Below, one piece after another: positions 17,901-24,845 of a DNA stretch of 54,448 nt. Position 1 is the stretch's first letter; every line of letters begins with the position of its first letter. Both the position numbers and the translations under genes were made by a program. The stretch spans positions 1 to 54,448 of the forward strand of contig DVNE01000042.1 of NCBI GenBank assembly GCA_018714625.1, written 5' to 3'. The notes beneath the pieces were generated by a model. It searched no databases, was not told where the DNA came from, and worked only from the letters and a program-made list of their open reading frames with translations. The DNA is from Candidatus Coproplasma excrementigallinarum (GTDB lineage: Bacteria > Bacillota > Clostridia > Christensenellales > Borkfalkiaceae).

Positions 17901-18143
17901 AACAAAACGGACGACGGCTCGATTGTTGAGTATGTGGTAAATGCGGCAAAAGATTATTACTATGCCCTCAGCCGCTCTAACGCCATAAACGGTTTTGATT
18001 CCAACACAGAGATAATAAAGCTCACCCCCTGGTGGCAGACGGCGCTCACTGCTGCGATAGTAGTAACGGCTGTGCTTACGGCTGGCAGCGTTGCAATGCT
18101 GACCTGGACGGTAATCAGAAACAAGAAAAAGGAGGTTAAGTAA
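14993..18143 (+). CDS. GH3 glycoside hydrolase (beta-glucosidase type), permuted, with a +1 frameshift
   Basis: The product joined across the shift would be 1049 residues. It has an N-terminal membrane helix (about 5-35), a GH3 C-terminal-type domain, a fibronectin III-like domain following YPFGYGLSYTSF, then the GH3 N-terminal-type catalytic barrel and a C-terminal membrane helix before a KKK tail. The domain order is thus swapped relative to classical GH3 enzymes, as known in some ruminococcal beta-glucosidases. The likely nucleophile is Asp929 in YAITDC, and CVAKHAAGNDQE supplies the Lys-His pair. The first frame (14993-15226) ends in a stop just after an A8 run at 15211-15218. Dropping one A joins it exactly to the 3' frame. 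ATG at 14993 has CGGAGGA upstream. The sugar specificity is unknown. Confidence 0.85.
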
Positions 18144-18559
18144 TGGCACCCGCATTATTCAAAAACAAGTCGGTAGGTTTTTACCTGCAGTTTGCGGCGT
18201 CTGCGCTTGCAGTTGTGGCGCTAATCGCATATATTTTCGGCGCGGCCTCGCATACTTTTCTGGCATCCATATTTGTATGTCTGCTCATAGGCGTAGCGGT
18301 AGGGGTGCTGCTAGTGTTCTATCGCGGCACATTCTCTGTATATGCAATGGTGGCAATGGCTGTGATTATGGCAGTCTCATTCATATTGCTTGCCAATGAT
18401 TCAATCGACGATATAACGGCAATGATGGTTGGTATGGGCGATTATTTCGGCAACGCCGAAAATGTTGGTCCCCGCTTTGCGGTTGCGGTATTCATACTGC
18501 TGAGTGTCATACTTGATGTGGTGGCCTCGTTTATGGGCAGGACCAGGGATAACGCATAA
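18143..18559 (+). CDS. Small membrane protein partner of the GH3 enzyme
   Basis: The 138-residue protein has four hydrophobic segments (about residues 10-30, 36-58, 64-88 and 108-132) and a short charged loop, DDITAMMVGMGDYFGNAENV, before the last helix. Its ATG overlaps the TAA of the GH3 gene by one base, with AGGAGG upstream, so the two are translationally coupled. No family was recognised. The coupling suggests that it assembles with, stabilises or localises the membrane-anchored GH3 enzyme. This is inference from context only. Confidence 0.72.
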   Translation: MAPALFKNKSVGFYLQFAASALAVVALIAYIFGAASHTFLASIFVCLLIGVAVGVLLVFYRGTFSVYAMVAMAVIMAVSFILLANDSIDDITAMMVGMGDYFGNAENVGPRFAVAVFILLSVILDVVASFMGRTRDNA

Positions 18560-18620
18560 ATTATAAGCGTTTTATTTCACTGCAACGCGTGTTTTATAAT
18601 TTAATGGTAACAAATATTAT

Positions 18621-18654
18621 AGCGGCCCGTCGCCTTACAAGGCGACGGGCCGCT
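18621..18654. terminator. GC-rich hairpin after the GH3 operon
   Basis: A 16-bp inverted repeat, AGCGGCCCGTCGCC-type arms at 18621-18636 and 18639-18654, has a minimal loop. There is no T run on either side, so intrinsic termination is uncertain. Confidence 0.45.
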
Positions 18655-18713
18655 TGCCATATAGTGAATTGTGCAATTGAAATCAACAGAGCATATATGT
18701 TTTGGCGAAATAA

Positions 18714-18851
18714 TATTTAAGGCAAAGCCATTCCGGGCGCTTTTTGAAAACAGAGTGGAACGACTACATCCAAGATTTCAAATCCGGCCTCCGTCTTGCC
18801 GTGGAATGTTTCGACCTTTCCGACATCACTGACGACCTTGACGAACAGTAG
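18714..18851 (+). pseudogene. 3' remnant of an unrecognised gene
   Basis: A frame open from 18714 to the TAG at 18849-18851 encodes protein-like sequence ending in EWNDYIQDFKSGLRLAVE and then FDLSDITDDLDEQ. It has no ATG or GTG start and no ribosome binding site. It therefore looks like the 3' end of a gene that lost its beginning. It is part of the decayed element next to tRNA-Gln. The family was not recognised. Confidence 0.4.
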
Positions 18852-18890
18852 TGGAGGGAAGAGGCAGGATACAGTAACTTTCAAATAATA

Positions 18891-18929
18891 AAGGAGGCAG
18901 ATCAATTCTGACCTGCCTCCTTGCTTTTA
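18891..18929. terminator. Terminator within the decayed element
   Basis: A 10-bp perfect stem, AAGGAGGCAG with CTGCCTCCTT (18891-18900 and 18913-18922), has a 12-base loop and is followed by GCTTTTATTT on the plus strand. On the minus strand it follows the end of the glycosyltransferase-type fragment. Confidence 0.6.
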
Positions 18930-18938
18930 TTTATAAAA

Positions 18939-19300
18939 TTATTTTTTCTTGGGTTTCAATAAATCCCTTATTTTTCTAGGGAAATATGTAATAACTCTAC
19001 CAACCTTATAGGAAATTGAAGTTTTAATTGCCTGGACATCCTCTTTTGCTGAATCACGCTCTGCCGTCAGAGTAACACTTTTTTCTTTAAGTTGCCTGAT
19101 ATTTTCGTTTATCTCGGAAATATATCGTCTAAGACCTACATTATCTTTTTTGACTTCAGCTACATTTTCAGCGAGGACAGAGTTTTCTTCCTGCGTCTTA
19201 ACAACAGTTTTTTGAAGTATATCATTTGCGGCTTTTATTTGAATAATTTGATTCTGCAGAGCAATGTTATCATTCTCAGCTTTTGCTACGACCAACAGAA
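18939..19300 (-). pseudogene. 3' fragment of a glycosyltransferase-type coiled-coil gene
   Basis: The minus-strand frame encodes about 120 residues of coiled coil (repeated NDNIALQNQIIQIKAAND-like heptads). It ends in SISYKVGRVITYFPRKIRDL, a tail typical of large cell-surface glycosyltransferases. The catalytic part is missing: the frame runs into the antisense of an integrase at about 19290. The sequence is more AT-rich than its surroundings. It is read here as the truncated end of an element-borne or rearranged gene, not a functional protein. Confidence 0.6.
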
Positions 19301-20168
19301 TTCGCAACAAAACGCCCAGCCGACATATTCTCGCTCAGGCAGGAGTGTTACCTTTGCAAGGGTTGCAGAAAACTGGCTGAAGATTAAGGAGCGCACTACA
19401 AAACCTTCAACATACATGGAATATTTACGCTCCTATACGGTAAACTTAAAGCCCGCGTTCGGCAAGTACGGCATAGGTGAAATCACCCGTCAAATGATAC
19501 AGGACTATCTGTTCAGTATTATAGACAGGGGCAGACACCGCACGGCGGAAAAGCTTAAACTTCTGCTCAATTGCATATTCGATTTGGCCGCCGAAGATTA
19601 CGGCATACAGTCGCCGATGAAAAAAATTGTGCTGCCCTACCGCGAAACCAAGAAAGGTATGGCATTCACCAAGGCGGAGGAGAGGAAGCTTGTCGACTTC
19701 TGCATTCAGAAGCAGGACAACGCCGCAAGCTCGGCGCTTTTGGTGCTTCTATACTTCGGACTGAGGCAGAGCGAGCTTAAAACGCTAAGGATTACCGAGG
19801 ACGGGCAGCTCGAGTGCGAAACGAGCAAGGAGCGCATGGGGAGGAATGTTTCCATACGCAGAATACCCTTTACGCCGGTATTCAGAAGGGTTAAGAGCTA
19901 TGTGGATTTTGACAGGGCGCGCGACGCCAACACGCGGACGGTTGCCACAACTTTAAAGCGGTTATTTCCCAATCACCACCCGGACGAACTCAGATATACC
20001 TTTATAAACAGGTGCAAGGAGGCGGGTGTCAACCAGGAATTTGTTATGCTGTGGGATGGGCACTCCTTCGATAAGGATGTTAAAACTTCTGCCGTGGACA
20101 GAGGGTATACAACCTATTCGAAAGAGTACTTAAAGGCCGAAGCTGAAAAGGTAAACTATGAATTTTAG
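19284..20168 (+). pseudogene. Tyrosine recombinase (phage-type integrase), N-terminally truncated
   Basis: A core-binding domain (about TFARVAENWLKIKERT onward) and a catalytic domain are present. The catalytic domain has FGLRQSELK (first Arg), DELRYTF (second Arg), WDGHS (His) and TTYSKEYL (Tyr). The HxxR box has Asp instead of the first His. The N-terminal arm-binding domain is gone. The open frame continues upstream to 19092, but only through the antisense of the glycosyltransferase fragment, and no start with a binding site is seen. It lies beside tRNA-Gln with arm-type repeats in between. It is probably inactive, though a shortened recombinase cannot be ruled out. Confidence 0.75.
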
Positions 20169-20178
20169 GATTAAAAAT

Positions 20179-20241
20179 GGGAACAAAATTCAGGGGCTAA
20201 AGCCGCCTTTAAAGGTTCCCGAATAGTTCCCAAAAGTTCCC
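20179..20241. repeat. Phased integrase arm-type repeats
   Basis: GTTCCC occurs at 20215-20220, 20226-20231 and 20236-20241, 10-11 bp apart, each followed by A-rich sequence. An inverted copy, GGGAAC, lies at 20179-20184. Phased short repeats between an integrase stop codon and the attachment site are typical integrase or excisionase arm sites. Confidence 0.6.
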
Positions 20242-20314
20242 AAACTTATAAAATATTGTTGTTTTTGTCATAAAAAAGGCCTTTTTGCGCCTGAAATCAG
20301 GGCTGAAGGGCACG

Positions 20315-20371
20315 AAAAAAGCACTATAATTATGTAAGAAAAGCTTTCAAACTACAATATATAGTGCTTTT
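20315..20371 (-). terminator. Terminator of tRNA-Gln
   Basis: On the minus strand a 12-bp perfect inverted repeat, AAAAGCACTATA with its complement (20360-20371 and 20317-20328), has a 31-base loop. A T6 run (20315-20320) follows the stem base. It begins directly at the tRNA 3' end. Confidence 0.55.
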
Positions 20372-20445
20372 GGCTGGGGCGAAGTGATTTGAACACCCGA
20401 ATGACGGAGTCAGAGTCCGTTGCCTTACCGCTTGGCGACGCCCCA
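20371..20445 (-). tRNA. tRNA-Gln (anticodon CUG)
   Basis: The 75-base gene folds into a normal cloverleaf with an acceptor stem TGGGGCG/CGCCCCA, discriminator G and an encoded CCA. The D arm is GCC/GGC, the anticodon stem is ACGGA/TCCGT around CTCTGAC (anticodon CUG, reading CAG), and the T loop is TTCAAAT. The T stem has two G-U pairs. A decayed integrase lies next to its 3' end, as expected if this tRNA served as the attachment site. Confidence 0.95.
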
Positions 20446-20477
20446 ATAACTATTAAATTTTTCACGGAATATCTACG

Positions 20478-20536
20478 AAAAAAAACACCCGAAGGTGAGT
20501 AAGCGCGAAACCTGCGCAACGCTCCACCCAAGATGC
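20478..20536 (-). ncRNA. Candidate ~60-nt small RNA upstream of tRNA-Gln
   Basis: A good promoter lies just upstream on the minus strand. The transcript would contain a GGGTG arm able to pair with CTCACC around an inner GCGC/GCGC stem. It ends in a short CACC-TTCG-GGTG hairpin followed by a T8 run (complement of 20478-20485). The CACC arm can join either structure, so it resembles an attenuator. tRNA-Gln begins 33 bases further on. The terminator stem is only four base pairs, which weakens the call. It matches no RNA family I recognise. Confidence 0.35.
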
Positions 20537-20542
20537 TTAAAT

Positions 20543-20571
20543 ATTATATAAAACAATGCGCAAAATTACAA
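20543..20571 (-). promoter_or_regulatory. Promoter of the small RNA / tRNA-Gln
   Basis: On the minus strand, TTGTAA (complement of 20566-20571), a 17-bp spacer and a perfect TATAAT (complement of 20543-20548). Confidence 0.65.
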
Positions 20572-20657
20572 GCATTTTCGCACGGTAAATTTAAGATTTT
20601 TAAAAAATTTGTGTTTTGAGGCGGTTTTGTCTTGTGTGGCTGTTTTTGTTGTGAGGC

Positions 20658-20686
20658 GGCGCACGGCTTAAGCCGTGCGCCTTTTT
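20658..20686 (+). terminator. Rho-independent terminator
   Basis: A palindromic stem, GGCGCACGGCTT with AAGCCGTGCGCC (20658-20681), is followed by T5. No plus-strand gene directly upstream explains it. From here to 21000 no gene is seen. Confidence 0.7.
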
Positions 20687-21000
20687 GTCCGTACGGTCCA
20701 AAGCTAATGCAAAGGTAGGGCAGTTTTTGGTTTGGTCGGAAAAGGATGCCTCGGCGGGTGCTGGATTTTAACTATTGATTTATTACGCGCTCTGTGCTAT
20801 AATCTTTTTGCAGACAGCGGCAATCAGCTTAAGTTTCCGTACACGGCGTGCTGCGGCATATATTGTGCACGGGCAGCGCTGTTTGCCTTTGCAATAAGTT
20901 TTTCCTTTAATGGCGGTAGGTGCATATCTTTTATAACTTTTGTAAATAACTAATTTTCAATTTTACGGCAATTCGAATGGCTAAATTTATTTAAATTGAG

Positions 21001-21073
21001 TATTTTTCTGCAATAATTTAACAATAAATAAATCAAATAATAAAAAAATAATTAGATTAAATAATTAAATTTT
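21001..21073. repeat. A/T-only tract upstream of the HExxH membrane protein
   Basis: The 73 bp before the start codon are almost entirely A and T in AATAAATAAATC and AATTAAATTTT words. They resemble the tracts at 6033-6131 and 21901-22094. Confidence 0.5.
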
Positions 21074-21874
21074 ATGGATTTTGTAAGTTTTATTTTAAGC
21101 TTTGCCCTTCAGATGTTGTTTACGCTGGGCGTAATATTTATTTTTGGTCTGCTGCTTGCCCTCTGCAACGGTACATTTTACCGCAACCTCGGTTCAAAGG
21201 GCAGGGCGGTGTGCTATATAACGGGCTTTATAGGTACGCCCGTGCACGAGGCTTCGCATGCGCTCATGTGTCTTGTTTTCGGGCACAAAATAATTGAGGT
21301 TAAATTTTTTCAGATTAACTCGTCTGACGGTGTTCTTGGCTACGTGCGCCACTCATATAATCCCAAAAGTCTTTATCAGAAGGTGGGCTGTCTGTTCATA
21401 GGCATAGCGCCCGTGCTTGTGGGTGCGCTCATACTTGCAGGTATTCTGTATCTGTTGTTGCCAGCCGTATTCTCCGATGTGTGGGGCGAGCTTTCGGCAG
21501 TCAATTTTTCACAGAATGTATCGGCCTCATTCGGGCATATATGGGAGGCTTTCAGCCTTATGTTCTCCTATATAACAAGCTGGCAATGGTGGGTATTCGT
21601 GCTGTGCGGAATGTTCATAGCCCTGCATATGACGCTCAGCCGCGAAGACATAAAGGGGGCCCTTTCTGGCATAGTGGCGTATGTGCTCGTGTTTATTATA
21701 GTTGACCTGGTTCTGGCGCTTGTCGGCGGCAACCTGCTCTCGGCATTCACGGGCGGTGTTATCGCCTGCGGCACATTTCTTCTGTTCTTTCTCTGCATAT
21801 TCCTCGTCATAGCGCTCGTGCTTATGGGAATTTCCTATATCGTGCGCGCTGTGCGCAGACGTAGGGCTCTGTAA
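21074..21874 (+). CDS. Polytopic membrane protein with an HExxH motif
   Basis: The 266-residue protein has about six hydrophobic segments. GTPVHEASHALMCLVFGH places an HExxH motif at His58-His62, at the edge of the second membrane segment. This is the classic zinc-metalloprotease signature and its position recalls intramembrane M50-type proteases. A clear third metal ligand motif is not obvious, so activity is uncertain. The family was not recognised. No Shine-Dalgarno sequence precedes the ATG: the upstream 70 bases are almost pure A and T. Translation may rely on an unstructured AT-rich leader. Confidence 0.72.
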   Translation: MDFVSFILSFALQMLFTLGVIFIFGLLLALCNGTFYRNLGSKGRAVCYITGFIGTPVHEASHALMCLVFGHKIIEVKFFQINSSDGVLGYVRHSYNPKSLYQKVGCLFIGIAPVLVGALILAGILYLLLPAVFSDVWGELSAVNFSQNVSASFGHIWEAFSLMFSYITSWQWWVFVLCGMFIALHMTLSREDIKGALSGIVAYVLVFIIVDLVLALVGGNLLSAFTGGVIACGTFLLFFLCIFLVIALVLMGISYIVRAVRRRRAL

Positions 21875-21900
21875 GGTTGCGCTGTAACCCCGTATTTATC

Positions 21901-22094
21901 AAGGCAAATATAAAATTAAATTTTATTTAATTAAAATATAATTTTCACAATTTTAAAATATAATGTTTAAAAGATGGTGCGAAAAATGTATTATAAATAT
22001 TATATAAATAAAGCTGCGCGGTAAAACTCGCAAATAAAATTTTATTTATTTTAAATTAAATAAATTATTTCAAATAAATTAAATTAAATAAATT
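21901..22094. repeat. A/T-rich tract upstream of the phosphoesterase gene
   Basis: Long runs of AAATTAAATAAATTA-type words (21906-21963 and 22030-22094) contain near-palindromes such as AAATAAAATTTTATTT. The tract ends next to a near-perfect ribosome binding site (GGCGGTGATC, 22097-22106). Confidence 0.5.
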
Positions 22095-22112
22095 ATGGCG
22101 GTGATCTGCTGA

Positions 22113-22643
22113 ATGATTTTTTATACTTCTGACCTTCATTTCGGACACGAAAACATAATAAAGTCGTGCGGGCGTCCGTTTTCTTCGGCAGACGAGATGG
22201 ACGAGGCGCTGATTGCGGCGTGGAATGCCCGCGTGACGCGCGCCGACACCGTATATATTCTGGGTGACCTTATCTACAAGGCTGAGCGCCCGCCCGAATA
22301 CTACCTGAAAAGGCTCAAGGGCAAAAAATGTCTCATTGTCGGCAATCACGACTCGTTCTGGCTGGACAAGGTAAATTGCGAGGACTATTTTGAAGACGTA
22401 TCGCCGCTAAAAGTGATAAACAGCGGGGCAGGAATTGCCACACTCTGCCACTTCCCAATGCTCGATTTCGAGGGCAGGTGGCACATACACGGCCACATCC
22501 ACAACAATACCGTCCGACCTTACTGGCCGGTACTCCGCTCTATGCCCGCCGCGCTCAATGCTGGGGCGGATATAAACAATTTTGTGCCCGTAACATTTGA
22601 AGAGCTGGTTGAAAATAATGCGTCTTTCAAGGCCTCGCATTGA
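22113..22643 (+). CDS. Calcineurin-like metallophosphoesterase
   Basis: The 176-residue protein has the metal-binding motif series of the family in order: DLHFGH (residues 7-12), GDL (about 51-53), GNHD (about 77-80), a later CHFP and GHIHNN. All predicted metal ligands are present, so it is probably active. Small stand-alone members of this kind hydrolyse phosphodiesters or nucleotides; the substrate is not evident. A near-perfect ribosome binding site (GGCGGTGATC) lies six bases before the ATG. It has an A/T-only tract upstream and no operon partner downstream. Confidence 0.9.
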   Translation: MIFYTSDLHFGHENIIKSCGRPFSSADEMDEALIAAWNARVTRADTVYILGDLIYKAERPPEYYLKRLKGKKCLIVGNHDSFWLDKVNCEDYFEDVSPLKVINSGAGIATLCHFPMLDFEGRWHIHGHIHNNTVRPYWPVLRSMPAALNAGADINNFVPVTFEELVENNASFKASH

Positions 22644-22836
22644 TTTGATGCTACGCACGTCGTTCATTTATCAGGGCAAGGCGTTTTACTAAATTTTATT
22701 AAACCGCCAATACGCAAATACAATATATATTCATTATTTCCCGATTTTTATTAAATCGGCCATATCTGCGGGGCAATTTCAAGGTAAAGCTCATTGCCCA
22801 AGCCAATATGCCCTGCAAAATATCTCAATATAATCG

Positions 22837-22865
22837 TTGACAAAACAACAAGTTTGTTATAAAAT
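22837..22865 (+). promoter_or_regulatory. Promoter of the YhhN-ADH/ALDH operon
   Basis: A perfect TTGACA (22837-22842), a 17-bp spacer and TAAAAT (22860-22865), about 75 bases before the ATG. Confidence 0.8.
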
Positions 22866-22940
22866 GACTTTTGTCGCTCTTTAAAAGGGAGCGGCGCAAA
22901 TAAGTGTTCGGGCATAACTTTCCGCCCGAAGGAGTAACTT

Positions 22941-24839
22941 ATGAAGAACAAGTCAGTATTTGTAACGGTCTTTGCTGTTGTATATCTTTTAGTTACGGCG
23001 GTCTTTGCCGCACTGTACATAGTGCTGGACGGCGTCCCTCTCAAGGCGGCGGCAAGCGCGGTATTTCTGTTGTTTTCGGCGGCCATCGTGCTTGCGGCGC
23101 ATAAGCTGAAGTTCAATGGCTACGGTGCGTATAAATTTCTGGTGCTGGCGGCGGCCGCGCTCTGCTTTGCGGGCGACTGCTCGATAGACGCAAACTTCAT
23201 TGCGGGTATGGCTTTGTTCGGCGCGGGGCATATATTCTACATATCGGCGTTCTCCGCGCTCAACGGCGTAGGCTGGCGCACGGTACTGCCCGCCGCAGCC
23301 GTCGGCGCGTTTGGCGTGCTGTGGCTGCTCTTGTACCCTGAGTACAACTTCGGCGCAATACTTCCCGCGGTGATTGTATACGCGGTAATAATAAGCATAA
23401 TGCTCGGCAGAGCGGCGGGAGCGGCATTGGATGGCACTCTGCCCGTGCGCCTTCGCGCGTGCGTAATCGGCGGTGCAGTGCTCTTCTTTATCTCTGATTT
23501 TTTCCTCACTCTCAATACTTTTGCGGGTGGCGGAGAGGTTTACAGGGGGCTCTGCCTTGCAACTTACTATGCGGCGCAGTATCTGCTCACCATTTCCGCC
23601 CTCACGGCGGCCGTAAGCGGAGGGCGCAGGATAAAGCCGCAGATGAATGTGTTTTCAAGGCTGTACTGCCGCGCCTTTCAGGCGGCGTTCAGACTGGTTA
23701 TACCTCTGTTGCCTTACAGACAGCCCACGCCCCTGTCGGGCAGTGCCGAGGTTGCTTTGCTTTTAAAGCAGAACGGAAAGAGGCGCGCGCTCATAGTTAC
23801 CGATAAAAATATATACGCTCTCGGTCTGTGCGAGCCCATAAAGGCCGCGCTTGCGGCGGAGGGAGTGGCGGCAAGCGTCTACTTTGGTACGGTTGCAAAC
23901 CCCACGACTTCCAACTGTGCCGATGCTGCAAAACTCTACCGTGAGGACGGCTGCGACTGTATAATAGCCGTAGGCGGCGGCAGCGCGATGGACTGTGCAA
24001 AGGGCGCAGGATTGCTAATAATAAAGCCGAAACGCACTTTAAAGAGTATGCGCGGCGTTCTCAAAGTATTTGGCAGGCTTCCGCTCTTCATAGCCGTACC
24101 CACCACGGCAGGTACTGGCAGCGAAACGACCATTGCCGCAGTAATAACCGAGGACGAGACGCGCGACAAGTTCACCATAATCTCGTTCTGCCTTGCGCCG
24201 CACTATGCCATGCTCGACCCCGAAATGACGGTGGGACTGCCTCCGCACATAACGTCAACCACGGGTATGGACGCGCTCACTCACGCGGTGGAGGCGTACA
24301 TAGGCCGCTCGACCACCAGCTTTACGCGCAAAATGGCAGTGGAGGCTGTGAGCATAATCCGCACCAATCTGCCCGCGGCATACGCAGACGGACACAACCG
24401 TGAGGCGCGCAGGCAAATGCAGTACGCTGCATATTGCGCGGGCATTGCGTTCACAATATCTTATGTAGGGTATGTGCATGCCGTCGCCCATTCGCTCGGC
24501 GGAAAGTACAACACCCCGCACGGCCTGGCAAACGCCGTCATTCTTCCGTATGTCTTAAGGGAGTACGGCCCCGCCTGCACTAAAAAACTTGCCCGTCTTG
24601 CGCGCAAGAGCGGCGTAGCCCAAGCTAACCTTGGCGACAGCGAGGCGGCAGAACAGTTTATACGCTTTGTTGAAGAGCTCAACAAAAGCATGAATATACC
24701 AGAAAAGCTTAAGGTGGACGAGGCTGACATCCCCGCCCTCGCCGCCCATGCCGATAAAGAGGCCAATCCTCTTTACCCCGTGCCTGCGCTGATGGACGCA
24801 AAGGCACTCAGAAAGATATATTACCTTATCAAGGAGTAA
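22941..24839 (+). CDS. Fusion: YhhN-type lysoplasmalogenase + iron-containing alcohol dehydrogenase
   Basis: Residues 1 to about 225 form an eight-helix YhhN/TMEM86 membrane domain, with the family patterns GHIFYISAF and GAVLFFISDFFLTLNTF. Known members cleave the vinyl-ether bond of lysoplasmalogens and release a fatty aldehyde. Residues of about 255-632 form a group III iron alcohol dehydrogenase. GGGSAMDCAKG (345-355) binds the nicotinamide cofactor and PTTAGTGSE is at 387-395. The metal ligands Asp444, His448, His513 and His527 are all present with the spacing of the Zymomonas enzyme. The fused ADH could convert the released aldehyde to an alcohol at the membrane. AAGGAG precedes the ATG. 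The next gene, an aldehyde dehydrogenase, starts six bases after the stop. Confidence 0.9.
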   Translation: MKNKSVFVTVFAVVYLLVTAVFAALYIVLDGVPLKAAASAVFLLFSAAIVLAAHKLKFNGYGAYKFLVLAAAALCFAGDCSIDANFIAGMALFGAGHIFYISAFSALNGVGWRTVLPAAAVGAFGVLWLLLYPEYNFGAILPAVIVYAVIISIMLGRAAGAALDGTLPVRLRACVIGGAVLFFISDFFLTLNTFAGGGEVYRGLCLATYYAAQYLLTISALTAAVSGGRRIKPQMNVFSRLYCRAFQAAFRLVIPLLPYRQPTPLSGSAEVALLLKQNGKRRALIVTDKNIYALGLCEPIKAALAAEGVAASVYFGTVANPTTSNCADAAKLYREDGCDCIIAVGGGSAMDCAKGAGLLIIKPKRTLKSMRGVLKVFGRLPLFIAVPTTAGTGSETTIAAVITEDETRDKFTIISFCLAPHYAMLDPEMTVGLPPHITSTTGMDALTHAVEAYIGRSTTSFTRKMAVEAVSIIRTNLPAAYADGHNREARRQMQYAAYCAGIAFTISYVGYVHAVAHSLGGKYNTPHGLANAVILPYVLREYGPACTKKLARLARKSGVAQANLGDSEAAEQFIRFVEELNKSMNIPEKLKVDEADIPALAAHADKEANPLYPVPALMDAKALRKIYYLIKE

Positions 24840-24845
24840 CATATT

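Noticed and set aside
19092-19283. N-terminal 64 codons of the integrase frame
   Set aside because: They are the antisense of the glycosyltransferase-type fragment, hydrophobic and aromatic-rich, with no start signal.
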